A stretch of DNA of 64,000 nt from Acuticoccus sp051016205. GTDB taxonomy: Bacteria > Pseudomonadota > Alphaproteobacteria > Rhizobiales > Amorphaceae. Position numbers and translations under genes: made by a program. Every line of letters starts with the position of its first letter. Within the stretch, counting starts at the first letter, position 1. The notes beneath the pieces are model-generated. The model ran no database searches. It worked only from the letters and a program-made list of their open reading frames with translations, and was not told where the DNA came from. Below, in pieces: positions 33,900 through 43,421 of this stretch. The stretch covers positions 4,340,001 to 4,404,000 of the forward strand of contig CP136534.1 in assembly GCA_051016205.1 (NCBI GenBank), given 5' to 3'.

Positions 33900-34554
33900 A
33901 GAGGCTCATCAATACATCTGCACGAGCGTCGTGACCACAATCCGACCCAACAAATTCCGTGGACCGCAACCGAATTTACGGCAAAATCTTCACGGGCTGG
34001 AGTGACGACTGGTCATGAGCGCGCATCAATCATGGGGAAATGGCCTGAGACTTAAGGGCATCTCCCCTCTGACGGGGGCTGCCCGAATCTGGCCACATCT
34101 CATACTCACCGCCATGGCTGAGGACCCGTTGGCACACGGACCCTTGATCGTTTTCTTGCACTTGGCGATAGGCTCATCAGAGATCTGGCTGAACAAAAGC
34201 GATTTCGAAGACGACAGGCTGGCCAGTGTGCGGGATGGTTCATCGATGAGATGGGGTTGAACATCCAGCGGCTGGCACTGCGCCTCCCGTGTCGCCACCC
34301 CATAGGGCAGGCGCCCACAGGCAGGCCTCGCGCATAAATCCGGTCACGACGCGGCCGTCGCCACAGACCGCTGGCGATTCAATTGTCTGATTCCGGTTCT
34401 TTGAGTCTGCCGATGTGGATCGTGCACAGTGGCGGGCCCTATGGGGAACCGCCGGCAGGTGCACAAAGGCGCTGGGCCTGATCTCAACCAACCCGCAGCA
34501 CCTTATCCATGCCCGGAAAAGGCGGTCACATCGTGAGACAAGCCGTTCCAGCCT
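33900..34554. other. gene-poor stretch upstream of the hydrolase-GH15 pair
   Basis: No convincing coding sequence. It contains a dispersed repeat (34112-34184). It precedes the two palindromes that mark the promoter region of the next plus-strand genes. Confidence 0.4.
34112..34184. repeat. dispersed repeat, copy 1 of a pair
   Basis: About 70 bases starting GCCATGGCTGAGGACCC, matching 28763-28835 and weakly the complement of 14905-14950. Noncoding and of unknown function. Confidence 0.4.
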
Positions 34555-34635
34555 GACTGTACACAGTCCGGTCGGAGAACACGGCTCGCTCCTAAGATCG
34601 ACGAGCAATGTGTTCCCGGATGGCTGTGTACAGTC
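34555..34635. promoter_or_regulatory. paired palindromic operators upstream of the hydrolase-GH15 genes
   Basis: Two copies of one palindrome: GACTGTACACAGTC (34555-34568) and GGCTGTGTACAGTC (34622-34635), with centres 67 bp apart. They are inverted relative to one another and end 45 bases before the ATG at 34681. Such paired sites suggest a dimeric repressor that may loop DNA. The regulator is unknown and no regulator gene is adjacent. Confidence 0.55.
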
Positions 34636-34680
34636 ATCCTGGATTTGCTCTAGAGATTGGAAGGTGGCGACCCCATCGAG

Positions 34681-35526
34681 ATGCGCACGTTCTTGGAACA
34701 CCATGGCGTGGCGCTCACCGAGACATGGTTACGGCAGGAGAGCGCGCTGCGCGGGCGCGCCAAAAAAACAGTGAAGCCACAGACCCGACCGTTCACGATC
34801 CACACGCTAGAGGGTTCGGCCGGCCCCATGACCCTCAGCGAGTACCGGCCCGAAGGCGTGCTGGCGGGCGTGGCCGTCGTGGCGCATGGACGCAACGGCG
34901 CAACCGATCAGCCGCAGATCCGATGCATGATAGAGGCTTGCCTGCGCCGCCGGTGGCAGGTCTTCGCGCCGGATTTGTGCCACTCCGCCGGGAACGAGAG
35001 CGCAGGTGCGGCCGACGCATTCACCATGTCCGGGCACACCGCCGACGTTGCGGCGGTGATGATATGGCTCAAACAACACCGCGCGGGACATGCAGCGAAA
35101 GCCGTCGTGATGTTGGGTCATTCGATGGGAGCCTATGCTGCGGTCCGCGCGGCGGCGGATGCCGAACCAGGCGAGGTCGGCGGCTTGATCGCCGTCTCGC
35201 CCGTCATCTCCGGCACGGCACTCCTCAAAGCGCGCCGTGCCATGGGCGAGGCGGCCATCCAAGCATTGCGAAATGAACTGCCTCACGCGTTCAATGAATG
35301 GCCGCAGCATGACCTTGCCGCCGTCGCGCCCAAGGTCAGCGTTCCTGTTGCCGTGATCGTTGGCGCCGATGACACGATCACGCCACCGGCTGATGCGAAG
35401 ATGATGGCTGGTTGGCTCCCAATGTGCGTGGGGTGCGACGTGATCCAGGACGAACATCACTGCCCGACCGGCATCGGCTTTTCGCGCAGCCTCGATGCGG
35501 CGTTGAACCGGATCGCGCCCGGCTGA
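34681..35526 (+). CDS. alpha/beta hydrolase
   Basis: A 281-residue cytoplasmic alpha/beta-hydrolase fold enzyme. The oxyanion strand reads VVAHGRNGATDQ, the nucleophile elbow is GHSMGAY, the acid is Asp in VGADDTITPP and the base is His in QDEHHCPTG. This arrangement suggests an esterase or dienelactone-hydrolase-like activity. A TTG start 24 bases upstream is also possible, with a GGAAGGTGG run nearby. The stop lies three bases before the GH15 gene, so the two are translationally coupled; the hydrolase may remove acyl or other substituents from the glycan. Confidence 0.75.
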   Translation: MRTFLEHHGVALTETWLRQESALRGRAKKTVKPQTRPFTIHTLEGSAGPMTLSEYRPEGVLAGVAVVAHGRNGATDQPQIRCMIEACLRRRWQVFAPDLCHSAGNESAGAADAFTMSGHTADVAAVMIWLKQHRAGHAAKAVVMLGHSMGAYAAVRAAADAEPGEVGGLIAVSPVISGTALLKARRAMGEAAIQALRNELPHAFNEWPQHDLAAVAPKVSVPVAVIVGADDTITPPADAKMMAGWLPMCVGCDVIQDEHHCPTGIGFSRSLDAALNRIAPG

Positions 35527-35529
35527 GCG

Positions 35530-36825
35530 ATGGTGGGCACGCTGGACGAATGGCTTGCAGCGCAGGAACGCTACTCCGCCAGCGCCCTCTTGGCCGCAGT
35601 ATCGGCGGTTCATCTATCGCACCATCGGCCGGCGTTCGGACAAACCGTCCGGCCAGCACGAGGCAGCATCCTCGCCTCGCCCCTGCCGGCGTTGTGGGAT
35701 CCGGAGCCGGACTACTTCTACCACTGGCTGCGCGATGCCGCGGTGGTCATGCTGGCGGCGAGTGTGTTGCCCGACGCGCAGTCGCAATCCTGGCGCACTC
35801 ACTTTGCCGACTATGTTGCGTTCAGCCATCGGACCGCAACGCGCAACGGGCCCACCACCAACCCCTGGCGCCCCACAACAACCCCCGCAGCGCGGAAATA
35901 CCTGCGCGATGATGCTGAACTTTCCATGCTGACGGGTGATAGGCTCTTGAGCGAACCGCGCGTGAACGCCGACGGGTCTGCGGACTTTGAAGCGTGGGGC
36001 CGCCCGCAGTTCGACGGCCCTGCCCTGCGCGCCATCTCATGCCTTGCCTGGCAGGACGCCAGAGGCGACGGCCGTCAGCCGGTCGCACTGGCAGAGCTTC
36101 TACGCCTCGACCTTGCCCATGTGGCCCGGCACGCAGCGATGCCATGCATCGGTCCGTGGGAAGATGCGCCCGCCGCTGTCCATTCTTTCGTGCTTCTAGC
36201 GCAAATGGCGGCACTCAGCGTAGGCGCCGCGTTCGTAGATTCAGGCGAGGCCACACGCGCCCACAGCGCCATCGTGGGCGCGCTGGACGGGCTATGCGTT
36301 CCAGGCGGCGGATGGCTACGCGCATCGTCCCTTGCCGGCGCGAACGACACCGACGCCAGCACCATTCTCGGCGCCCTCCTCATCGCCCCGTCAGACGCGC
36401 CGTTCGGTGTCACTGACCCGAGGATCGCCGCGACCGCAGAGCACATCGAAGCGTGGTCGTGCCGCGTGTTTCCCATTGCGACTGAGGCACGGCCGCTGGT
36501 GGGCCGCTGGCTTGGCGATGACTATTTTGGCGGCCACCCCTGGCTTCCCACCAGCCTTGGCTTTGCGGAGTTCTATCTTCGGCGCGCCGCAACGGACCCG
36601 GACGCAACCTCAGAGCAAGCGGTCGCATGCCTTGCCCGCGGAACCGCCTTCCTTGAGGCTGTGCGCCACCTCTTGCCCGACGCCGGGCCGCTGCCGGAGC
36701 AGATCGATCGGAACACGGGCCGACCCGTCTCCTGCCGCGATTTGTCCTGGAGCCATGCAGCGCTCATCATGGCCGCGCACGCCCGCCGTACCGCACTCAA
36801 ACGAGTGGAAGGCGCGGACTGGTAA
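35530..36825 (+). CDS. GH15-family glucoamylase-like glycosidase
   Basis: A 431-residue protein without signal peptide, so probably cytoplasmic. It has GH15 landmarks: PDYFYHWLRDAAVVML, WGRPQFDGPALRAISC, GPWEDAP, HPWLPTSLGFAEFY, and the catalytic-base region PEQIDRNTGRPVSC followed by DLSWSHAAL. The inverting (alpha/alpha)6 barrel removes glucose from oligosaccharide ends. Its 3' end overlaps the convergent GH144 gene by 29 bases. The context suggests intracellular breakdown of glucans or related oligosaccharides, in parallel to the minus-strand glucanase operon. Confidence 0.85.
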   Translation: MVGTLDEWLAAQERYSASALLAAVSAVHLSHHRPAFGQTVRPARGSILASPLPALWDPEPDYFYHWLRDAAVVMLAASVLPDAQSQSWRTHFADYVAFSHRTATRNGPTTNPWRPTTTPAARKYLRDDAELSMLTGDRLLSEPRVNADGSADFEAWGRPQFDGPALRAISCLAWQDARGDGRQPVALAELLRLDLAHVARHAAMPCIGPWEDAPAAVHSFVLLAQMAALSVGAAFVDSGEATRAHSAIVGALDGLCVPGGGWLRASSLAGANDTDASTILGALLIAPSDAPFGVTDPRIAATAEHIEAWSCRVFPIATEARPLVGRWLGDDYFGGHPWLPTSLGFAEFYLRRAATDPDATSEQAVACLARGTAFLEAVRHLLPDAGPLPEQIDRNTGRPVSCRDLSWSHAALIMAAHARRTALKRVEGADW

Positions 36826-38065
36826 ACCCCAATCGCGAGAGGCCCCGCTGCACCTGCGGCACCGACATCGTCAGCTCCCACAATAGGCCGCTGCGGTGGT
36901 TTTCGATCATTACCGCAATGGGTGCTTGGTCGATGGCCAGGGTCCCTGGTGCCACCCAGTCACCGCCGGGTGTGAAAGCGTCTGCGAGGCCAAAAGGACC
37001 CCACAGCGCCGCGCCCCGATCGTCCACAAAGTGCCGCAGTGCGGCAAGCGCGGCGTCCGGCACGTAGGGGATGGACGCCACCGCTGCGGTCGGCGTGATG
37101 ACGCCCAGATCGTTGGTGGGCGAGTGTGCGGCGTATCCGGACGGGCTGTCGCTGGCACTGAGCCCCCAACAAACGTCGCCATATCCTTGATACCCGTGGG
37201 GATTGTCGATGCAGTGCGCGCGGTTGATGGCAGCGTGGGCATGCACCTGCTCGCCATAGTCCGCATACCGGTCGGAAAGGCCGGCTGGATCGATGCCAAG
37301 AAACGAATAGTGCGACAAGAACATCGGTCCGCCGCCGTCAGGCCCCAACGGCAACCGGATCCCATAGTAGTTGCGGCCATTTTGAAATGCGTCAGCCGTC
37401 GCCCAGCAGTGGTGGTATACCTGCGGCGAGATTTCATGGTCGAATGCGCCCGCCGCCAGGACGTAGACGATGAGGCATTCGTTCCAACCGCGGATCGGAA
37501 GGCTCTTGTCGGTCCAGGGATGGCGCGGGCTCCGGTGCCACATGAGCGCGTTGTCCGCCTCTCTCACATGGGCGTCCCATTCCACCGACCCGGCGATCGC
37601 ATCGACGGCACCGCAAAGATCCGCACGGTCCAAAAACGCTTGGCGGGCAGCAAGAAGACCTGCGATCAAAAACGCAGTCTCCACCAGATCGCCACCGTCA
37701 TCTGTGGGCATGAAGGGGATTGTGGCCCCTGTCTCACCATTCATGAAGTGGGGAAACACGCCGCGATGGCGCTCAGCGTTGCCGAGGAAATGCCCGATCT
37801 TCACCACGCGGTCGGCAACGTCATTGGGGGGCAGCCACCCGCGCGCGGCACCGGAGAGCAGCGCCATAATGCCAAAGCCGGTGCCGCCAGTGGTCACGAC
37901 ACGGCGTGTGTCGTAGCCAAAATCCCCGGCACTGCGCTCGCGCACCATCCCGCTCGAAGGATGGGCAAAGTCCCAAACATAAGAGAGCGCCGCCCGCGCC
38001 ACCGCATCCAAGAGCGCATCGTCGCTGAGCCGCACCGGGGGCCGCCCAGGGTTCAGAGCGCCCAT
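36797..38065 (-). CDS. GH144-family (endo-beta-1,2-glucanase-like) protein
   Basis: A 422-residue (alpha/alpha)6-barrel protein of the COG5368 'glucoamylase family', which includes GH144 endo-beta-1,2-glucanases. Visible motifs: VVTTGGTGFGIMALLSG, GGDLVETAFLIAGLLAARQ, PIRGWNECLIVYVLA and VCWGLSASDSPSGYAA. No signal peptide is seen, so action is cytoplasmic or export is non-classical. The start overlaps the end of the upstream GH3 gene by 13 bases. It would act on beta-1,2-glucan (sophoro-oligosaccharides), feeding the neighbouring beta-glucosidase. The exact linkage is inferred from family membership. Confidence 0.8.
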   Translation of the reverse strand: MGALNPGRPPVRLSDDALLDAVARAALSYVWDFAHPSSGMVRERSAGDFGYDTRRVVTTGGTGFGIMALLSGAARGWLPPNDVADRVVKIGHFLGNAERHRGVFPHFMNGETGATIPFMPTDDGGDLVETAFLIAGLLAARQAFLDRADLCGAVDAIAGSVEWDAHVREADNALMWHRSPRHPWTDKSLPIRGWNECLIVYVLAAGAFDHEISPQVYHHCWATADAFQNGRNYYGIRLPLGPDGGGPMFLSHYSFLGIDPAGLSDRYADYGEQVHAHAAINRAHCIDNPHGYQGYGDVCWGLSASDSPSGYAAHSPTNDLGVITPTAAVASIPYVPDAALAALRHFVDDRGAALWGPFGLADAFTPGGDWVAPGTLAIDQAPIAVMIENHRSGLLWELTMSVPQVQRGLSRLGFTSPRLPLV

Positions 38066-40350
38066 ACAATCTCCACGCTTTCAAGGCAGCCAGAGTGCGG
38101 ACCAACGCTCAGGACCAAGGTTCCTGGGTCCACCACCCACTCCACGGTGTCCAGCGAGCCACCAATCGGATAGGCGAAGTCGGACGCGCGACGCGTGAAG
38201 CTCACCTCGCGCACCTCGCCAGGCTCCAGCGACACCTTCTCAAAGCCGCAAAGGCGCCGCTGGGGCTGGGTGATCCGCGCCACTGGATCGCTGACATAAA
38301 GCTGCACCACATCACACCCGAACCGCGGGCCGACATTTTCAACGCGCACGCGCACTGTGACCGTGTCGTCCATGCCTTTCAGCGCGCGGCGCTCCACCCT
38401 CGGCGGACCGTACTGGAAGCGTGTGTAGGATAGGCCGTAGCCGAACGGAAACTGCCCGGTCGCACTGGCGATATCATCAGGCAGGTCGAGATAGCCTGTC
38501 TTGAACTTTGCAAAGTGCCCTGGGTTCGGACGGCCCGTGGGCTCGGCAGCATGGAACACTGGCACCTGCCCCGTTCGCGCCGGAAACGCTGCCGCTAGCC
38601 TGCCGGAGGGCTCCGCGCCGCCGGTCAGCACATCGGCAAGGCCGTTACCGGTCTCGGTTCCGGCAAACCAGGCAAAGAGCACGGCCTCGGCGGAGCGCAC
38701 CTCGTCTTCAAGCGCGAGAGGCCGACCCGCCAGCACCAACAGCACCACCGGCGTACCGCAGTGTCCAAGTGCGTCCACCAGCCGCCGCTGGGGCGCGCTC
38801 AGTTCCAGCCGGGTGCTGGAGGAAGATTCGCCAGAATGCTCCTTCGCCTCGCCCACCACCACAATGGCCACATCGGCCGCTGTGGCCGCCTCGACAGCCT
38901 CTTTGATCATCGCCTCGGCGGGGCGCGTGTCCAAAAAGACGGTCTGGCCGTGCACATTGAGCCGGTCGGCAAGCACCGTGTCGTCCACAAGGTCTGCGCC
39001 CTTGCAGCAGGTGACCTTGCCGTTGTGGAGGCCCGATAAACCATCGTAGAGCGTGACGGCCTCGCCCGGATCGCCAGAGACCGCCCAGGTACCAAGGAGG
39101 TTTGTTCGGTCATCGGCCATGGCGCCGATTATGGCAACGCTGGTGCCTGGCGCGAGGGGGAGCACCCCGTCATTCTTGAGGAGCACGCAGCTCTCAGCAA
39201 TCGCCTGACGGGCGACGCGTCGATGCTGCGGGGCCAGTGCCATCGTCGAGGCCCGCACCTCGTCACAGTAGCGATAGGGATTGTCGAACAGCCCAAGCCG
39301 GTGCTTTAGCGCCAACACCCTTGCACAGGCCGCCTCAATGGAGGCGCTGATCACTTCGGCACCAAGCGCCAGGCCAGCCTCGGGACAATCAAGGCCGGTC
39401 ACAGCAAGGTCGGGCAGATGGCGGACGTAAAGTTCGCTCATCATGTCCATGTCGATTCCAGCGGTGAGAGCGAGCGCCGTTGCCGCGCGCTCATCGCCGA
39501 CGCCGTGGCACGCGATCTCCGCCACGCCTGTATAGTCGGCCACCATCAGACCGGCAAAACCTGAGCGTTCACGCAGCCAGCCCTTGATCAGCTCAGCGTG
39601 CGCGTGCATCGGCCGCTTATTGAGGGCGTTGAAAGCGGCCATAACGCTCCCTGCCCCCGCCGCAATCCCTGCCTGGAACGGTGGTGCGTAAACCCCGAAG
39701 ACGTCCTCCGGCGCGAGACTGACATTGTCATAGTCCCGGCCGCCAATGGCCGCGCCATAGGCAATGAAGTGTTTGAGGCAGGCGATCACGGTGTCGGTGG
39801 CGCGCGGATCGTCGCCTTGGAACCCTTGCACCATGGCCTCGGCATAACGAGAGGCCACAAACGGGTCCTCGCCAGGGCTTTCTGCAATTCGCCCCCAACG
39901 CGGGTCGCGCGCGATGTCGATCATCGGGGCGTAGACGTGGTTGATCCCCTCCGCGGCGGCCTCAGTGGCTGCAACCCGCGCCACTTTTCGCCATAGGTCG
40001 GCGTTGAAAGCGCAGGCAAGAGCGATGGGCAGCGGAAAGATGGTCCTGTGGCCGTGGATGACATCCTCGGCGAAGAACAGGGGGATGCCGTGGCGCGAGC
40101 CGGCGACGCCAAGCTCTTGCCACGCCCTGACTGAGCGGACCGATTTTGTCCCGAATATCGCGCCGAGTTGGCCTGTTTCGAGCCGCCCTTTGAGGTTGCG
40201 GACGGCTGCGCTGCCAGTCTCAGGCCCTTCGCCGGCACTTAGGAGATTGAGCTGGCCAATCTTCTCCGCGAGGGACATTTTCGCCATCAGACCGGCGACG
40301 AAGGCGTGTTCATCCATTGGCTCGCCCCGCTCAACGGCGGCGAGGCTCAC
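38053..40350 (-). CDS. GH3-family beta-glucosidase
   Basis: A 765-residue enzyme with the full GH3 architecture: an N-terminal barrel (MSLAEKIGQLNLLSAG, VYAPMIDIARDPRWGRIAES), nucleophile Asp in FAGLMVADYTGVAEI, the C-terminal sandwich (CVLLKNDGVLPLAPG, VVVGEAKEHSGES) and a fibronectin-like end. It releases glucose from beta-glucan oligosaccharides. No signal peptide. The GTG start follows a GGAG and overlaps the ABC gene by 20 bases; an ATG 11 codons later is an alternative. It is the middle gene of an overlapping three-gene operon. Confidence 0.9.
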   Translation of the reverse strand: MSLAAVERGEPMDEHAFVAGLMAKMSLAEKIGQLNLLSAGEGPETGSAAVRNLKGRLETGQLGAIFGTKSVRSVRAWQELGVAGSRHGIPLFFAEDVIHGHRTIFPLPIALACAFNADLWRKVARVAATEAAAEGINHVYAPMIDIARDPRWGRIAESPGEDPFVASRYAEAMVQGFQGDDPRATDTVIACLKHFIAYGAAIGGRDYDNVSLAPEDVFGVYAPPFQAGIAAGAGSVMAAFNALNKRPMHAHAELIKGWLRERSGFAGLMVADYTGVAEIACHGVGDERAATALALTAGIDMDMMSELYVRHLPDLAVTGLDCPEAGLALGAEVISASIEAACARVLALKHRLGLFDNPYRYCDEVRASTMALAPQHRRVARQAIAESCVLLKNDGVLPLAPGTSVAIIGAMADDRTNLLGTWAVSGDPGEAVTLYDGLSGLHNGKVTCCKGADLVDDTVLADRLNVHGQTVFLDTRPAEAMIKEAVEAATAADVAIVVVGEAKEHSGESSSSTRLELSAPQRRLVDALGHCGTPVVLLVLAGRPLALEDEVRSAEAVLFAWFAGTETGNGLADVLTGGAEPSGRLAAAFPARTGQVPVFHAAEPTGRPNPGHFAKFKTGYLDLPDDIASATGQFPFGYGLSYTRFQYGPPRVERRALKGMDDTVTVRVRVENVGPRFGCDVVQLYVSDPVARITQPQRRLCGFEKVSLEPGEVREVSFTRRASDFAYPIGGSLDTVEWVVDPGTLVLSVGPHSGCLESVEIVWAL

Positions 40351-42574
40351 CTAACTCCGCCGCAAATTTCCGCCGCGCGTCGATCACGATGTCTTCGCTG
40401 CGAAGCGCTGCACGACCATCTTCGATCTGCAGGATCATATTGTAGTAGCGTCGGCCACTGGGATCCATCGGCGGCTCAGGCTCGTGCATGATGGAGACCA
40501 CGATGGCGTCCGGGCAATGCTTGCGAATGAGGCGATGGAATTCGGCCACCGCGGTGCGGTCCAGCGCCGAGCAAGCCTCATCCAGCAGCAATATGTCGGG
40601 CCGCTGCAGCAAGATCCGTGCAAGCACCAATCGCTGGCGCTGGCCGCCACTCATCACACTGTGCCACGTCTTTCCGTGGTGCAGCTCCTCGTCGAGGTCG
40701 CGCAGAAAGCGGCCAAGTCCGACATCGGACAGGGCGGCGCACACCTCAATATCGCTGTAGGCGTCCCCAAAGTGCGGGTAGGTCACAAGTTGTTTCAGCG
40801 TCAGTCGGGCCGGCACGTCCGGATCTTGACCGGCGAAGAACATCACCGCGCCATGCGGGCGCACCACGTCGCCGGACCCATAAGGCCACAACCCGGCAAT
40901 GGCCTTCAGAAGGCTCGATTTCCCGCTGCCGTTAGCGCCGCGAACGTAAACCCAGTCGCCCGGGCGCATGTTTGCGTGGTGCAGTCGGAGGAAGGGTTCC
41001 GTGTCGTGCCCGCGATGGCACAAGTTCACGTCCTGGAGTGTCAACCCGAATTTGGCGTCCTGCGTGACGTGCCGGAACGCGTGAAGGCCCGTGCGGCCAT
41101 AAAACTCCTCCCGGTCATGCGCACTCTCAATAGCCTCTGCCACCTCGTTCAATCGGAAGGCGTTTGCCCGGAGCGTTGCGATGGCCGGCATCACCTGGAG
41201 AAAGAAGGAACAGTCGTTGATAAGTTCGGCGGCAAGCTCCGATGTTGCCGAATAGGAGCGGAACGTCATCGTGCCGCTCATGAACGCGGGCAGCGCCGGC
41301 AGATAGGCAACCAGCCGCTTCGATAAGAAATTGTATCCGTCGGTGAACACCAGGATCGCCGATGTGGTGATGTTCATGCGATGCCAGATGTGGTCGACGG
41401 CGCGGTAGAGGATGTTGTTCGTGCGCGCTTGGACGCGTTGCCCGTGGGAAATGGCAAGCTGACCGGAGCGGCCCAGCATGTCGTTGAGTTCGCCGCGCCA
41501 GCTGCCTGACCGGGCCTGCTTCTTCAGGGTCTGGCGTTCCAAAACGCGCCCCAGGCACCATGCGCAGAACGTGCCGGCGGGCACGTAAACGGCGATGAGA
41601 ACGGCAACCAGGACCGCTGTGCCGTATTCGCCAGGTGAAACGGCGAGCATCTCGCCCACCTCAGGCCCAAACACCTGTTTGCCCCAGGCGGCGAAGTTGG
41701 CGAACCAGCGCTCCAGAAACGCCACCTCCACCGAGCGCTCCAAAATCGCAACGCTGATGAAGTAGATAGACGCCACCGCACCCCATACGCCCATGGCAAG
41801 CCCGATGATCCCGGCGAAAAGGTTCTCGGTGCACTCGTCCACCCGCTGGTCGATGTTGTCGGGCATGCGCACCTTTCCCGACGGTCCGCCATCGCGGTTG
41901 CTCGTCAGGCTCATGGCCACGTGATTGTTCGCCAAGAGGCCGGCGGAAAACTGCCCCTGTGTCCAACCGCGCGCCCGGCGATGAAGTGTGGTGGACACGA
42001 AATGGCGCAGGCCCACCCCCGCCACACGGCCAAGGTGGATCGCTGCGAAAGCGCCGACCGATGTGATCAGCAGCACCAAGGGATCGACACCGGCGCTGGG
42101 CGAGTGAAACCGCACGATGGAGTTCAGGAAGTCGGCACTGGCCGTGGCGGCCCAGACGCTGCTCTTGCTCAGAATGGTGGTGATCACGATGACGGCCAAA
42201 GTCAGCGACCAGGCTTCCACCCACCGATCCGACAGCCAGTAGGATGAAAGGAGCCCCCAGAAACTGCGCATGCGCGAAACGGGTGTCGTCCCCGCCCGGG
42301 TCAATGGCAGACGGAGCGCCGGGTGGCGCCAGGCGGCGGCAATTGCGGTAGACGTGTTCGGTGCACCCTCGATCACAAGGAATGACAGAACGAGAGCGGC
42401 GGCACCGGCCAGCATCGGGGCGTATGCGGCGAGCACATCATACGCCTCATGGTGAAGTCGAAGCGGAATCGCGGTTGAGACGACCGCGAATACAAAAATC
42501 GCCAGGGCGATCGCTTTCGCGCCCTGCCAACTTCGCAATTGTGTCGCTTCAGCCGGAAAGTTCATGCCTTTCAA
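40331..42574 (-). CDS. SbmA/ABCD-type ABC transporter with fused ATPase
   Basis: A 747-residue half-transporter. The N-terminal membrane domain (about residues 20-440, several hydrophobic helices) is of the ABC_membrane_2/SbmA-BacA type, with the EFYGR-type end of that domain near 490 (EEFYGRTGLHAF). The C-terminal ATPase has Walker A GANGSGKSS followed by LLKAIAGLWPYGSG, signature MSGGQRQRL and Walker B ILLLDEACSALD. It probably works as a homodimer. BacA/SbmA relatives import peptides and other large solutes and affect lipids in rhizobia. Here it heads a glucan-degradation operon, suggesting import of glucan fragments or envelope homeostasis. Confidence 0.8.
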   Translation of the reverse strand: MKGMNFPAEATQLRSWQGAKAIALAIFVFAVVSTAIPLRLHHEAYDVLAAYAPMLAGAAALVLSFLVIEGAPNTSTAIAAAWRHPALRLPLTRAGTTPVSRMRSFWGLLSSYWLSDRWVEAWSLTLAVIVITTILSKSSVWAATASADFLNSIVRFHSPSAGVDPLVLLITSVGAFAAIHLGRVAGVGLRHFVSTTLHRRARGWTQGQFSAGLLANNHVAMSLTSNRDGGPSGKVRMPDNIDQRVDECTENLFAGIIGLAMGVWGAVASIYFISVAILERSVEVAFLERWFANFAAWGKQVFGPEVGEMLAVSPGEYGTAVLVAVLIAVYVPAGTFCAWCLGRVLERQTLKKQARSGSWRGELNDMLGRSGQLAISHGQRVQARTNNILYRAVDHIWHRMNITTSAILVFTDGYNFLSKRLVAYLPALPAFMSGTMTFRSYSATSELAAELINDCSFFLQVMPAIATLRANAFRLNEVAEAIESAHDREEFYGRTGLHAFRHVTQDAKFGLTLQDVNLCHRGHDTEPFLRLHHANMRPGDWVYVRGANGSGKSSLLKAIAGLWPYGSGDVVRPHGAVMFFAGQDPDVPARLTLKQLVTYPHFGDAYSDIEVCAALSDVGLGRFLRDLDEELHHGKTWHSVMSGGQRQRLVLARILLQRPDILLLDEACSALDRTAVAEFHRLIRKHCPDAIVVSIMHEPEPPMDPSGRRYYNMILQIEDGRAALRSEDIVIDARRKFAAELGEPRRR

Positions 42575-42903
42575 GACATCCTAAATTAATGCGGTTTGGT
42601 AATTGCGGAGAAACTCTTCCGTTTGCTTCAGTCGCATTGCCACATCGCCGCCATGTTTATGGAAATTAGCTGACAAAGTCCCCTAAAAAGGCCTTAATTC
42701 GTTCAATTTCACGAAATCACCAGGCGTTTTTCACACGCACTGATGCACGGCGGTCGCGCCTATTGCGTCCGGTGGCCAGGCCAAAGGCCATCTTTCGCCG
42801 CAAAGACATGGTGATGGCGCTCCGCGCGCAGTCGCGATCTAGATCACAAAATTCGCGATTGACGCCTCACATGTGGCCGTAAATGGGTCGGCATGGCCCA
42901 CCA

Positions 42904-42962
42904 GAGCACGATCCGCTCGGTTTGATTCAACCTGAGCGTATGAAAACGTGCTCGCATCCAAA
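42904..42962. repeat. palindromic dispersed repeat, copy 2
   Basis: GAGCACGATCCGCTCGG, an 11-base spacer, then CTGAGCGTATGAAAACGTGC and TCGCATCC. Same unit as at 26125 and 43275. Confidence 0.55.
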
Positions 42963-43274
42963 TGTGGTGGGTGGCTCAGCGCACCAGCCTCGACCGGCAC
43001 GCCTGGTTCACATTCACCATCCAGCGGGTGGTCAACGGGTGGCCCAACGGTCAGATCCTCGACCTCACGCGCTGTCACTCGCGCCATTGATGACGGTGCC
43101 GGCCTACCAAGCACGGCGCCCCCCTTGGCGCTTCGATGAGAACGCTCGCTGGGGTCGGATGGAAGTTGCCATCCAGGTGGCGCAAAATCGGGCACTCTGC
43201 TCCTTGCCAAGCTCGCCAGCATACCCTAGGGGTGTATACTAAGAAGGCTGCGCCACGTTGGCTTCACTGCTCAA

Positions 43275-43333
43275 GAGCGCGATCGGCTCAGTTTGCTCCA
43301 GACGGAGCGATTGAGGGTGTGCTCGCATTCAAA
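43275..43333. repeat. palindromic dispersed repeat, copy 3
   Basis: GAGCGCGATCGGCTCAG, an 11-base spacer, then CGGAGCGATTGAGGGTGTGC and TCGCATTC. The right arm of the hairpin is diverged. Copy 2 lies about 370 bases away. Confidence 0.5.
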
Positions 43334-43421
43334 CCTGACGCAGTGAGACCGGGGACGTCCCGCTGTTTGCCAGCATCCGCGGCCACGCAAACGCAACGCT
43401 TCCTCGACGGTAGGCCAATTT

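Larger units (their letters stand above)
42575..43421. other. gene-poor region with two palindromic repeats
   Basis: Contains two copies of the palindromic dispersed repeat and no convincing gene; ORFs here lack ribosome sites and recognisable motifs. The promoter of the glucan operon must lie in the first 150 bases. Confidence 0.45.

Noticed and set aside
36896..38173. A 425-codon plus-strand frame
   Set aside because: Antisense to the GH144 gene; its sequence is a high-GC shadow.
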